From NCBI GenBank assembly GCA_044220535.1, contig JBGAQU010000061.1:1-17270 (forward strand): a stretch of DNA of 17,270 nucleotides. Reading direction: 5' to 3'. Source of the stretch: JBDHTS01 sp044220535. Its GTDB lineage: Bacteria; Pseudomonadota; Alphaproteobacteria; Micavibrionales; Micavibrionaceae. Positions 1 through 7,309 of the stretch are shown piece after piece. A program made the position numbers and the translations under genes. The notes under the pieces are model-generated. The model was given only the letters and a program-made list of their open reading frames with translations. It did not search any database and was not told the DNA's origin. How positions within the stretch are numbered: the first letter of the stretch is position 1; every line of letters starts with the position of its first letter.

Positions 1-31
1 GGAGGAGGGAAATCCTTCGCGTGTTATTTTT

Positions 32-117
32 TGTCATCCCGCAGCGTAGCGGAGGGATCTTCAATGATTGGCTTGGCCGCACCGGCTCAGATCCCTCCGC
101 TATGCTGCGGGATGACA
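32..117. repeat. Hairpin repeat copy 1 (GTCATCC family)
   Basis: Two 29-base arms (32-60 and 89-117) are inverted copies of each other with one difference, which would still pair as G-U in RNA. The loop is 28 bases. The outer ends read TGTCATCCCGC and GCGGGATGACA. Each arm is itself a small palindrome (CCGC...GCGG inside CCC...GGG), so single arms can also fold. It lies 27 bases upstream of the proposed rpsD -35 box. Copies 2 and 3 near 12,000 and 17,200 share the outer ends. It may end transcription of whatever lies to the left of the window; that is inference. Confidence 0.85.
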
Positions 118-144
118 GTGGAAGAAGGGTGTGATGTGAAAAGT

Positions 145-172
145 TTGACTTTTCCCCGGAAATCCTTATAGT
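145..172 (+). promoter_or_regulatory. Predicted sigma70-type promoter of rpsD
   Basis: TTGACT at 145-150 and TATAGT at 167-172 are separated by 16 bases; each matches the consensus at five of six positions. Transcription would begin near 179, giving a leader of about 100 bases before the rpsD start. Read by eye; no transcript data. Confidence 0.55.
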
Positions 173-190
173 CCCGGCATTCCCGAAATG

Positions 191-209
191 CGGGGCATGG
201 TTGCCCCCG
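191..209 (+). other. Small hairpin in the rpsD leader
   Basis: GGGGCA at 192-197 pairs with TGCCCC at 202-207 around a four-base loop, inside the predicted untranslated leader of rpsD. It has no U tract, so it is not a terminator. Ribosomal protein genes are often controlled by leader structures, and S4 is an autoregulator in enterobacteria, but nothing here proves such a role. Confidence 0.3.
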
Positions 210-278
210 TTGATGGCTTTAAAGCTTTCAAACCATTTGGATATCGGGACAATTTGAAAAAACAGAGGACATCTGACC

Positions 279-899
279 ATGAGCGACAAGCGCCCAAGCG
301 CCAAGCATAAGATCGACCGCCGTTTAGGCGTCAACCTTTGGGGCCGCCCCAAATCCCCCTTTAACAGCCGCGAAACCGGCCCGGGCCAGCATGGTGCGCG
401 CCGTGGCGGCAAGCGTTCGGATTATGGTAAACAGCTTCTGGCCAAGCAGAAGCTGAAAGGTTATTACGCCAATATCGGCGAGCGCCGTTTCCGCCGTTAC
501 TACCAGGAGGCTATCCGCCTGCGTGGTGACTCGAGCCAGAACCTGATCTCGCTGCTGGAACGCCGCCTGGATGCGGTGATCTACCGCGCGAAATTCGTGC
601 CGACCGTATTCGCCGCCCGCCAGTTCGTGAGCCACGGCCACGTTTCGGTGAACGGTAAGCGTGTCAACATTTCCTCCTACCAGGTGAAAGAGGGCGATGT
701 GATCACGGTGAAGGAAAAATCCCGCCAGCTGCCGCTGGTTCTGCTGGCCGTTGAATCGCCGGAACGCGAAGTGCCGGACTACATCGAAGTCGACCACAAG
801 GCGATGAAGGCCACCTTCCTGCGCGCGCCGAAGCTGGAAGACGTGCCGTACCCGACCCAGATGGAACCGAACCTGGTCGTCGAATTTTATAGCCGTTAA
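279..899 (+). CDS. rpsD: 30S ribosomal protein S4
   Basis: Ribosomal protein S4 binds 16S rRNA early in 30S assembly and helps form the mRNA entry and decoding region. The 206-residue product has the family's usual length. The N-terminal part carries the typical KIDRRLGVNLWGRPKSP block and the GPGQHG turn (about residues 33-38). The S4 RNA-binding domain follows at about residues 92-155 (ERRLDAVIYRAKFVPT, then VSVNGKRVNI). The N-terminal zinc cysteines of some S4 proteins are absent. AGAGGA at 264-269 lies nine bases before the ATG and supports this start. The gene appears to be a single-gene unit, with its own promoter near 145-172 and a terminator at 921-952, rather than part of a large ribosomal operon. 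Confidence 0.98.
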   Translation: MSDKRPSAKHKIDRRLGVNLWGRPKSPFNSRETGPGQHGARRGGKRSDYGKQLLAKQKLKGYYANIGERRFRRYYQEAIRLRGDSSQNLISLLERRLDAVIYRAKFVPTVFAARQFVSHGHVSVNGKRVNISSYQVKEGDVITVKEKSRQLPLVLLAVESPEREVPDYIEVDHKAMKATFLRAPKLEDVPYPTQMEPNLVVEFYSR

Positions 900-920
900 T
901 CCGGTTTGCGTTATACAGAT

Positions 921-955
921 GAAAAGCGTCCGCCATTTGCGGGCGCTTTTCGCAT
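921..955 (+). terminator. Intrinsic terminator after rpsD
   Basis: GAAAAGCGTCCGC (921-933) pairs with GCGGGCGCTTTTC (939-951), with one G-U pair and a short ATTT-containing loop. The descending arm supplies the run of T. It begins 22 bases after the rpsD stop codon, which fits a rho-independent terminator. Confidence 0.8.
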
Positions 956-973
956 TTCATAGAGGATACAGAT

Positions 974-1243
974 ATGTTTGAAGCCTTTATTCATTCCCTT
1001 GGCACGTATTACGGCGCGGACTGGCTGTCCATGATGGCGGGGTTCGCCGGGTCGTGGATGGTGACATCGCGCAACCATTGGGGGTTTTTGCTGATGATTG
1101 TTTCGATGCTGCTGGCGGCGGTGACAGCGGTGATTGCTAGCCAGTATGGATTTATTTTTGCCAATATCATCAGCATAGGCATTGCCATACGCGGCTTTGT
1201 AACGTGGCGGGTGAAGCCGGAAATCATTACGGCGGCTTCCTGA
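974..1243 (+). CDS. Small integral membrane protein, possibly PnuC-like
   Basis: An 89-residue hydrophobic protein of unknown function. Roughly three membrane-spanning stretches can be seen, at residues 16-32, 36-55 and 58-75, with a short basic tail (TWRVKPE). The pattern of a charged NHWG turn followed by long hydrophobic runs resembles the short PnuC/YgjV-like membrane proteins common in proteobacteria; this is an impression, not a firm assignment. AGAGGA sits at 960-965, eight bases before the ATG. It follows the rpsD terminator by about 20 bases with no obvious promoter, so it may depend on read-through. The gene is likely real because of the ribosome binding site and coherent membrane topology. 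Confidence 0.65.
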   Translation: MFEAFIHSLGTYYGADWLSMMAGFAGSWMVTSRNHWGFLLMIVSMLLAAVTAVIASQYGFIFANIISIGIAIRGFVTWRVKPEIITAAS

Positions 1244-1303
1244 TATAATTATCTTGACGTAATATAAATTTGACTATTCATTGTTGCATTAAAGGAGATT
1301 GCT

Positions 1304-1708
1304 ATGCGGATAGCCTCAGAACTGGATAGATGTGCTTCCTATCAAAGAGAAGTCCAGACCTTTGAACCTAATTTAAGTGTTTCAGACGTTGCCCGGCATT
1401 GCTTTATAGGAACGGTTATAAATACAGCAGGCGTTTCAGCTAAATTTAGAGATCGATACAATTATAACGCTGGGGATGACGGTGTTTTTTATCGCGTGTT
1501 TTTTCAGCAGATCCACGTTCATCCGGTTGGGTTTCCAGCCGACGTCGAAAATATCGCCCAGGAACGGAATAACGCCGATCGCCCAGTCGATGGCGAGGTT
1601 GAATACCATGCGGGCCTTTACCCATCTTGGCACGTTGTGGATATGGGCGTGATGGAGGATATAGCTGGAAATCGCGAGCGAGAGAGTATCGCCGAGCACG
1701 GGGATTAA
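1304..1708 (+). CDS. Doubtful ORF antisense to the DUF4112 gene
   Basis: A 134-codon open frame whose ATG is preceded by AAAGGAG (1291-1297) at six-base spacing, one of the best ribosome binding sites in the window. Only the first 44 codons or so lie outside the DUF4112 gene; the remaining two thirds are antisense to that clearly real gene. The N-terminal piece (MRIASELDRCASYQRE...) matches nothing I recognise. It could be the surviving front of a gene cut off by rearrangement, a short peptide gene, or chance. The region is visibly richer in A and T than its surroundings. Confidence 0.2.
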   Translation: MRIASELDRCASYQREVQTFEPNLSVSDVARHCFIGTVINTAGVSAKFRDRYNYNAGDDGVFYRVFFQQIHVHPVGFPADVENIAQERNNADRPVDGEVEYHAGLYPSWHVVDMGVMEDIAGNRERESIAEHGD

Positions 1709-1882
1709 ACCAAGCATGGCGTCGATGCCGAAGGTAATCTTGGTGCCAGGAATAACAAACTGGGAATCCATCAGGTTGGCGATCATGTCCAGATGCGTAA
1801 AATCGTCTTCCATACGGGGTGACAGTTTCTGCGCCCTGTTGAATTCTTCGTCGGGGTAGACTGGTGTAATGTCATCGCTCAT
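1436..1882 (-). CDS. DUF4112 family membrane protein
   Basis: A 148-residue protein of the DUF4112 family, whose biochemical role is unknown. The family pattern is clear: LMDSQFVIPGTKITFGIDAM, then LGLIPVLGDTLSLAISSYIL, then RWVKARMVFNLAIDWAIG with a second IPFLGDIFDVGWKPNRMN. The two GD-containing repeats look like paired membrane hairpins (about residues 52-75 and 95-118). The ATG at 1882 is preferred over a GTG at 1888 because AAGG lies ten bases before the ATG, while only four separate it from the GTG. The start region touches the stop codon of the upstream methyltransferase gene, so the two are probably co-transcribed and translationally coupled. The extra C-terminal tail (IPSVIIVSISKFS) is hydrophobic. 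Confidence 0.88.
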   Translation of the reverse strand: MSDDITPVYPDEEFNRAQKLSPRMEDDFTHLDMIANLMDSQFVIPGTKITFGIDAMLGLIPVLGDTLSLAISSYILHHAHIHNVPRWVKARMVFNLAIDWAIGVIPFLGDIFDVGWKPNRMNVDLLKKHAIKNTVIPSVIIVSISKFS

Positions 1883-1884
1883 GT

Positions 1885-2622
1885 TCACTCAGCCTTATTG
1901 CCGGTCAGTGCCGTGATCATCCCGTGAAACGTCCTTGCTTCCTGTTCTGTCATGTCGGCGCGGGTCAGAAGGCTGCGCAGGTTGCGGACCAGGGTCGGCT
2001 TTGAATCCGGGTTACGAAAGAAACTATGCGTTTCCAGTTCATGTTCAAGGCGTTCGCACAATTCAAGTAGTTTTTCATGCAAGACAGGTGTGCTGGCATT
2101 GGCGACCAGCTGGTGTTCGGGCGTCTGGCCGCCCGCCATCATCCATTCATAGGCGACCAGCAGGACGGCCTGACCCAGATTCAGCGATGAAAAGGCGGGG
2201 TTGAGCGGCATGGTGATGACGCCGTGGGAGAAGGCAATGTCATCATTCACCAGGCCCGCGCGTTCCGCGCCGAACAGGAAGGCGATGCGTTGGCCCTCCA
2301 CCGCTCTGCGCCGCGCCTCGACCGCGCCGCCGCGGGCGGTATAGACATGTTTCACCATATCGCGTGGACGGGCCGTTGTGGCCAGAACAAAGTGGCAGTC
2401 GGCAACGGCTTCGGCTGTGGTGGCGTACACCTGGACGGGCGGCATTTTTTCCAGCGCGCCCGCGGACATGGCTTCGGCCTTTTCACTGGGCCAGCCATCC
2501 CGCGGGTTGACGATGCGCAGATGGGTCAATCCGCAATTCAGCATGGCTCGGGCGGCGGCGCCGATATTTTCGCCCATCTGGGGGGCGACGAGGATGATGA
2601 CGGGGGCGTTTTCTTCGGTCAT
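1885..2622 (-). CDS. trmJ: TrmJ/TrmH-family SPOUT RNA 2'-O-methyltransferase
   Basis: Predicted S-adenosylmethionine-dependent 2'-O-methyltransferase of the SPOUT superfamily, TrmH group 1 (TrmJ type), which in characterised members modifies tRNA position 32. The three knot motifs are visible: ENIGAAARAM near residues 18-27 with the conserved Asn and Arg, FLFGAERAGL near 115-124, and SSLNLGQAVLLVAYE near 145-159. A helical C-terminal tail of about 80 residues, typical of TrmJ, follows. The length of 245 residues fits. An upstream in-frame TTG at 2640 would add six residues, but neither start has a clear ribosome binding site; the ATG is chosen because family similarity begins just after it. 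It is divergent from the RNB-like gene and overlaps the DUF4112 gene downstream. The exact RNA target is inferred. Confidence 0.88.
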   Translation of the reverse strand: MTEENAPVIILVAPQMGENIGAAARAMLNCGLTHLRIVNPRDGWPSEKAEAMSAGALEKMPPVQVYATTAEAVADCHFVLATTARPRDMVKHVYTARGGAVEARRRAVEGQRIAFLFGAERAGLVNDDIAFSHGVITMPLNPAFSSLNLGQAVLLVAYEWMMAGGQTPEHQLVANASTPVLHEKLLELCERLEHELETHSFFRNPDSKPTLVRNLRSLLTRADMTEQEARTFHGMITALTGNKAE

Positions 2623-2675
2623 GAAAGGCTTATAACGCAAGGTTGGGAAGGCTGCAAAGATCGTACATTATATTG

Positions 2676-2705
2676 TTGTAATTTATTAAATTTACATAGT
2701 ATTAT
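2676..2705 (+). promoter_or_regulatory. Weak candidate promoter of the RNB-like gene
   Basis: In an AT-rich divergent gap, TTGTAA at 2676-2681 and TATTAT at 2700-2705 are 18 bases apart. Alternative pairings exist in the same stretch, so the exact boxes are uncertain. Confidence 0.3.
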
Positions 2706-2731
2706 CCTTGTCTTATTGAAGGACTGATATA

Positions 2732-4039
2732 ATGATCGCGCCTGATTTCAATGCTGATACACATGTTCAAGACGCCATCGCAATGCTGGATGATCTTCTC
2801 TTCAAAAGACCGGTCGAAAAAGGCTTGGTGATTGATAGAGAAAAGACGTGGCGTTGTGATGATGGCATCCTGATCATGCGTGATGAAAATGGATGGGATT
2901 TACGAGTCAGCATTGTTGATCTGCCTGCCTTTATCGGCAAGGATTCTGTACTTGACCAGAAGGCAAGGCTGGTCGGCCGTACCCATAAGAACCCGGCAGC
3001 GGCAAGAATGTCTGTCATCAGCCCCGACGAATTGACGCGTCACGCAGTCGGTTTCGCCGAAGGGATGCGCAGGCCAGCCGTTACATTCTATGTGCGGCTT
3101 GATAATAATTTTAACCTCGTATCCAGCACAGTGCGCCGCACCGCGTTCGAGACATTGAAAAAATGTGATTTCAGCTATCTGGACCAGCAGTCCCAGAAAA
3201 AAGACCCAACCGTGAAAAACTGGTTCCGCCTGGCCGAAGGGTTAAAGCGCAAACGAATGGCAAATATTGCAGATGTCGCCCATTCTGTTCTTGCCGCCAA
3301 TGGTTCAGGGGATGCCAAAGCCGAAGTGCTCGATGATCTTTCAGAGATTAGGGATGGGGACGATTTTGTTCAGGAAATCATGTTGTTTGCAAGCAGGATT
3401 GCTGACGCCTATATCAAAGACAACAAGCTTCCTGCATTGCGTATATCTCATAAAACAGCCGTCAATTTTTTTAATCAGAATATTGACACGGCTTTGTTTA
3501 ATGCTCTGAGTAAAATAGGAAAAAACATAACTGACAAAGTGGATGGCACAGTGATTCCCTGTGTCAGTGTCACATCCCCTTTGCAAAAATATAACGATCT
3601 TGTCATGCTGCGTATGATTGCCGATCACTGTACCAGTGGCACAACAGCTTATTCGCAATCTGAGCTGGATGAAATCGAGACGGATTTAAGGCTGCAATCG
3701 CTTAGAAAACGCGAAGTTGCGGTATTGATGCCTGAGTTGCACAACAGCCGTTCTGTTTCGGGTGCCTTTCGCCGAAGCGCCGGCAGCAGTAAGCGTGATA
3801 ATTGGCGATATGTTACGCCAGCGTTAAAGAAATCTGGTCTTGCATGGGAAGTGTGCGATGCCCGCGTACGTTTTGAGGGCACAACAGTTATGCGTCTTGC
3901 TGGTATAAAAATTGACGGCCAGGTGATTACGGGCATCGGGATGACGGGTATGGAAGCCGTCGAAGATCTTACGCCCAATCTTTTAAAAATAGCTAAGCCG
4001 ACATCTGCCCGTCCTGCCCGTCGGCGAGAGTTTGTTTAA
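2732..4039 (+). CDS. Degenerate RNB-domain (RNase II/R-like) protein
   Basis: A 435-residue protein with the order of landmarks of the RNase II/R (RNB) nuclease domain. The motif-I region is at residues 34-48 (IDREKTWRCDDGI), followed by LRVSIVDLPAFIG (57-69, compare the usual VHIADV). Next come a RRPAVTFYVRLDNNFNLVSS block (113-132), FVQEIMLFASRIADAY (212-227) and SVTSPLQKYNDLVMLR (279-294). Of the four metal-binding aspartates three remain (Asp35, Asp43, Asp44), but the one between them is Arg41, and the arginine expected in TSPxR is Gln285. There are no cold-shock domains ahead of it, and no clear S1 domain behind. It may be a non-catalytic RNA-binding relative or a weak nuclease. GAAGGA (2718-2723) supports the ATG. 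Base composition is more AT-rich than the flanks, a mild hint of different origin. Its stop overlaps that of cimA by four bases. Confidence 0.7.
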   Translation: MIAPDFNADTHVQDAIAMLDDLLFKRPVEKGLVIDREKTWRCDDGILIMRDENGWDLRVSIVDLPAFIGKDSVLDQKARLVGRTHKNPAAARMSVISPDELTRHAVGFAEGMRRPAVTFYVRLDNNFNLVSSTVRRTAFETLKKCDFSYLDQQSQKKDPTVKNWFRLAEGLKRKRMANIADVAHSVLAANGSGDAKAEVLDDLSEIRDGDDFVQEIMLFASRIADAYIKDNKLPALRISHKTAVNFFNQNIDTALFNALSKIGKNITDKVDGTVIPCVSVTSPLQKYNDLVMLRMIADHCTSGTTAYSQSELDEIETDLRLQSLRKREVAVLMPELHNSRSVSGAFRRSAGSSKRDNWRYVTPALKKSGLAWEVCDARVRFEGTTVMRLAGIKIDGQVITGIGMTGMEAVEDLTPNLLKIAKPTSARPARRREFV

Positions 4040-5622
4040 ATTCCACCTAGCAGCCAGTAATTATAGCTATCCTGTAACGCTAAAAATGACGCCTCAATAA
4101 TATTCGTCGATACACCAATGGTGAACCAGTTGTCGTCCGGATCGTCAATGCGGGCCGTTTCGATACGGACGCGGGTTTTGGCGGCGGAGGCGTCCTGCGG
4201 ATGCAGGATACGGACACGGTAATCGACCAGGTGAATATCTTTCAGGGACGGGTAAGGTTCTTCCAATGCCTTGCGCAGTGCTTTGTCCAGTGCGTTGACG
4301 GGGCCATTGCCGTCTGCAACGGTGTGGCAGGCAGTGCCGCCGACCGTCAGGCGGACAGTGGCCTCGGACTCCGTGGTCAGATGGCCTTCGGCGTTGTAGC
4401 GGTGTTCGTAGGAGACTGCGAATTTTTCCAGTTCAAAGAATTTTCTGCTTTGGCCAAGCGCGGCGCGGGCGAGAATCTGGAATGAGGCTTCGGCGGAATC
4501 GTAAGCATAGCCTTCATATTCGCGCTGCTTCACCAGATCGACGAGGGATTGCACGCGAGGGTCTTTCGGATCGACATCCAGACCCATATCCTGTAATTGG
4601 CTGATAATGTTGGCGCGGCCCGCCTGGTCGGACACGACGATCAGGCGGCGGTTGCCGACCAGCGAGGGGTCGATATGTTCATAGCTGGATGAGTTTTTGT
4701 TGACGGCGGAGGCATGCAAGCCGCCCTTATGCACGAAAGCGCGTTCGCCGACATAGGGCGATGCCGTGTCCGGCGCGCGGTTCAGCATTTCATCAAGCAT
4801 GCGGCTTAAGGGGCGCAGCTTTTTCAGGTCTTCGCGTTTCAGGCCGATATCATAGCCCATTTTTTCCATCAGGGTCGGGATCAGCGTGATCAAATTGGCG
4901 TTGCCGCAGCGTTCGCCGAGGCCGTTCAGTGTGCCCTGAACCATATGGCATCCAGCGCGGACAGCGGCCAGGCTGTTGGAGACAGCGTTGCCGGTATCAT
5001 CATGGGTGTGGATGCCGAGCTTTTCCGGCGAAATGGTTTTGGCAACTTCGGTGACGATCGCTTCAATTTCATGGGGCAGGGTGCCGCCATTGGTATCGCA
5101 TAGGACTATCCATCTTGCGCCTGCGTCATTCGCGGCCTTCAGGCATTGCAAGGCGTAATCGCGGTTTGATTTGTAACCGTCGAAAAAGTGTTCGGCGTCC
5201 AGCAAGGCTTCGCCTTTGGCAGCGGCAGCCTTGATGCTTTCGCGGATGTTTTCGAGGTTTTCATTGTTGGTGATGCCCAGCGCGACATCGACGTGGAAGT
5301 CAGAGGCTTTGCCGACCAGGCAGAAGGCAACCGCGCCGCTGTTCAGGACGGGACTTAATGCAGGGTCGTTATCTGCAGACCGGCCTGTTTTCTTGGTCAT
5401 GCCAAAGGCGGTGAATTTGCTTTTGGACAGGGCAGGGGGATTGTTGAAAAACTGGTCATCCGTGGGGTTTGCGCCGGGCCAGCCGCCCTCAATATAATCA
5501 ATCCCCAGATCGTCCAGCGCATGGGCCAGGGCAAGCTTATCCGCCACGGAAAAATCCACGCCATGTGTCTGCGCGCCGTCGCGGAGGGTGGTATCGAACA
5601 ATGTAATCCGGGTTTTTGTCAT
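4036..5622 (-). CDS. cimA: (R)-citramalate synthase
   Basis: Condenses pyruvate and acetyl-CoA to citramalate, the entry to the threonine-independent route to 2-oxobutanoate and isoleucine. The 528-residue protein has the DRE-TIM metallolyase core: FDTTLRDGAQ at residues 9-18 with Asp10 and Arg14, and the metal-binding HTHDD at 205-209. GLGERCGN at 234-241 and HKGGLHASAV follow. A C-terminal LeuA-type regulatory domain occupies about residues 400-528. Length and the early EGGWPGANP motif match the citramalate synthase branch rather than 2-isopropylmalate synthase. The C-terminal domain normally binds the end product, so isoleucine feedback is likely. The gene follows the P450 gene on the same strand after 53 bases, with a poor ribosome binding site, so it could be read from the upstream operon or from its own promoter. 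It converges with the RNB-like gene. Confidence 0.93.
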   Translation of the reverse strand: MTKTRITLFDTTLRDGAQTHGVDFSVADKLALAHALDDLGIDYIEGGWPGANPTDDQFFNNPPALSKSKFTAFGMTKKTGRSADNDPALSPVLNSGAVAFCLVGKASDFHVDVALGITNNENLENIRESIKAAAAKGEALLDAEHFFDGYKSNRDYALQCLKAANDAGARWIVLCDTNGGTLPHEIEAIVTEVAKTISPEKLGIHTHDDTGNAVSNSLAAVRAGCHMVQGTLNGLGERCGNANLITLIPTLMEKMGYDIGLKREDLKKLRPLSRMLDEMLNRAPDTASPYVGERAFVHKGGLHASAVNKNSSSYEHIDPSLVGNRRLIVVSDQAGRANIISQLQDMGLDVDPKDPRVQSLVDLVKQREYEGYAYDSAEASFQILARAALGQSRKFFELEKFAVSYEHRYNAEGHLTTESEATVRLTVGGTACHTVADGNGPVNALDKALRKALEEPYPSLKDIHLVDYRVRILHPQDASAAKTRVRIETARIDDPDDNWFTIGVSTNIIEASFLALQDSYNYWLLGGI

Positions 5623-5667
5623 GGGTATGACAATGACCTAAAACGCCTTGTTTTTGCAAGAAATTTT

Positions 5668-5683
5668 GCGCCCGCTCAGGCGC
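5668..5683 (-). terminator. Weak hairpin at the end of the P450 gene
   Basis: GCGCC and GGCGC form a five-base-pair stem with the P450 stop codon (5676-5678) in the loop. On the minus strand it is followed by AAAATTT. It is too short and lacks a proper U run to be a confident terminator; it may only attenuate read-through into cimA. Confidence 0.25.
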
Positions 5684-7073
5684 CGGTGGCGATTTTTTGC
5701 GGGTTTTCAAGGGCCATGGGCTGCCGCCTTTTCAGAGTGAAATAGATCGGGCCGCTCGGTCTGAGCGTAATGACCGGTTCCGCCTTGATTGCCTGACCCG
5801 GCACAAGGCTCCATTCAAATCGTTGGGCCACCATGGCCAGGGCCACCACGCTTTCGATCTGGGCGAAGCGGAAGCCGAGGCAGAGGCGAGGGCCTCCTCC
5901 GAAGGGGAAATAGGAGAATCCGGGACGGGTGGCTGTGTTTTCGGGCGCAAAACGGTCTGGCATGAATGCGTCAGGTTGCGGCCAATAACCGGCCCGGCGT
6001 TGGATGGCATAGGGGCAGAGCATGGCGGATGCGCCTTTCGGCATCGCCAGCGTATCGCCGTTATCCAGAGGGATGGTATCTTCCTCCAGTGCTTCACGAC
6101 TGAAGGTCCAGACGGGTGGGTAGAGGCGCAAGGCTTCATCGAATGCTTGGCGTGTGTAGTTCAGGTTGCGCGCCATAGAGTAATCGGGCGCGTGATGGCC
6201 GCAAACTGTTTCCACTTCTTCGCGCAGCTTTTGCTGGATGTCGGGATGCAGCCCGGTTTCATAAAAGGCCCAGGCCAGGCCGTTGGCTGTGGTTTCGTGG
6301 CCGGCGAGGAGGAAGCACATCACCTGGTCTCGGAGGACTTTTCTATCCTGTTTGTTGTCGCTGTAATGGTCAATGAGACGGGAGAGGAGATCTTCGGGGT
6401 AGGCTTTGTTCTCTCTGCGTTTGTCGATCAGTTCTTTTGCGACATCTTCGAGGAACTGCATGGATTTTTTGTATTTGGGCAGTTTCAACACCCAGGATTG
6501 CGGCAGGCTCAGCAAGGCCCAGATGCGGCGTTCGCATTCGCCGAGCAGATGGCCGAGGGATTCCTGCACGCCTTCGGCGATGTCCTGTTTTTCTTCGTGG
6601 AACAATGTGCGGAACAGGACGTCGAGCGCGAACCACATCATTTCGTGATAGAGGTCTATGGGTTCGTTGCGATCAATCTTCGGTTCCCAGCGGGTGATCA
6701 TCGCTTCAACGGCGGCCGCCATCTGCGCGGTCATTTCCGGGAAATTGCCTTGCGCAAAGACGGGTGCGCTTTCGCGACGTTGTTTCAGCCACAGGTCTTT
6801 TTCGCTTAAGAAGATGCCGTTGCCCAGCAAGGGTTTCAGCACGTCGTTGAAACGTCCCTTACGATAGTTGTTGGCGTTATCATGAAGCACATGGCGGATG
6901 CTGGCAGCGTCATTCAGCAATACAACCTTGCGTCCGGCCAGTTTAAACCAGGTATGAGTGCCGGTTTCGTTCATCGTATTGATGAAATAGCGCAAAGGGT
7001 CCCGCCGCATTTTCAGCAGCGGGCCCAGTCCGTTATAGTCTTTCAGGAATGCAGGCTCTATCAGGCGCGGCAT
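5676..7073 (-). CDS. Cytochrome P450
   Basis: A 465-residue soluble cytochrome P450 without an N-terminal membrane anchor or a fused reductase, so it needs separate electron-transfer partners that are not in the window. All hallmark motifs are present: the C-helix WLKQR (95-99), the I-helix oxygen-activation motif AGHETT (257-262), the ExxR pair E313/R316 in DEALR, and the haem loop FGGGPRLCLG (391-400) with Cys398 as haem ligand. The FGGGPRxC form is the one seen in many fatty-acid-hydroxylase-like and CYP102/CYP4-like enzymes, hinting at a lipid-like substrate, but the substrate cannot be read from sequence. The ATG at 7073 has GAAGG six bases upstream; an in-frame TTG two codons earlier is less likely. 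Only 14 bases separate it from the preceding 73-codon gene, placing it in the luxI transcript. Confidence 0.95.
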   Translation of the reverse strand: MPRLIEPAFLKDYNGLGPLLKMRRDPLRYFINTMNETGTHTWFKLAGRKVVLLNDAASIRHVLHDNANNYRKGRFNDVLKPLLGNGIFLSEKDLWLKQRRESAPVFAQGNFPEMTAQMAAAVEAMITRWEPKIDRNEPIDLYHEMMWFALDVLFRTLFHEEKQDIAEGVQESLGHLLGECERRIWALLSLPQSWVLKLPKYKKSMQFLEDVAKELIDKRRENKAYPEDLLSRLIDHYSDNKQDRKVLRDQVMCFLLAGHETTANGLAWAFYETGLHPDIQQKLREEVETVCGHHAPDYSMARNLNYTRQAFDEALRLYPPVWTFSREALEEDTIPLDNGDTLAMPKGASAMLCPYAIQRRAGYWPQPDAFMPDRFAPENTATRPGFSYFPFGGGPRLCLGFRFAQIESVVALAMVAQRFEWSLVPGQAIKAEPVITLRPSGPIYFTLKRRQPMALENPQKIATGA

Positions 7074-7087
7074 TCTCAACCTTCAAT

Positions 7088-7309
7088 TCAGTTGGCGGCG
7101 GCCCATTTTGAAGGTTGAGGCATATCGGGCGGGATAAAACTTTCCGGCATGGCCGGTTCCAGTTTTTCCACCGCCTGCATGACCAAATCACCCACAAAGT
7201 CCAGGCCGGCGCGGTAACTCTGGACACCTATAACGATTAGCATCTCCATAATCATCGGCGCAACATCGTTTCTGTCGAGCATGTCTCCGGCTTCAATATT
7301 ATCAGGCAT
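7088..7309 (-). CDS. Small unrecognised protein between luxI and the P450
   Basis: A 73-residue protein I do not recognise. It is acidic at the front, then has an amphipathic-looking stretch (about residues 16-50, including MEMLIVIGVQSYRAGLDFVG), and ends in a proline-rich tail (PESFIPPDMPQP). There is no signal peptide and no clear membrane span. It is judged real because of context: its ATG lies within the last codons of luxI (eight-base overlap), AAGGG precedes it, and its stop is 14 bases from the P450 start. The arrangement implies translational coupling to luxI. Possible roles are a small regulator of the signal system or an accessory to the P450; neither is supported by a motif. Confidence 0.72.
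   Translation of the reverse strand: MPDNIEAGDMLDRNDVAPMIMEMLIVIGVQSYRAGLDFVGDLVMQAVEKLEPAMPESFIPPDMPQPSKWAAAN

Noticed and set aside
2224..2727. Plus-strand open frame antisense to the methyltransferase gene
   Set aside because: The minus-strand gene has all three SPOUT motifs; the plus frame matches nothing.
4030..4045. Bidirectional terminator between the RNB-like gene and cimA
   Set aside because: The two stop codons overlap by four bases and no stem-loop can be drawn there.
5697..6809. Long plus-strand open frame of 370 codons
   Set aside because: Entirely antisense to the P450 gene, which has all its motifs; the predicted protein has the Phe/Gly/His-rich look of a shadow frame.
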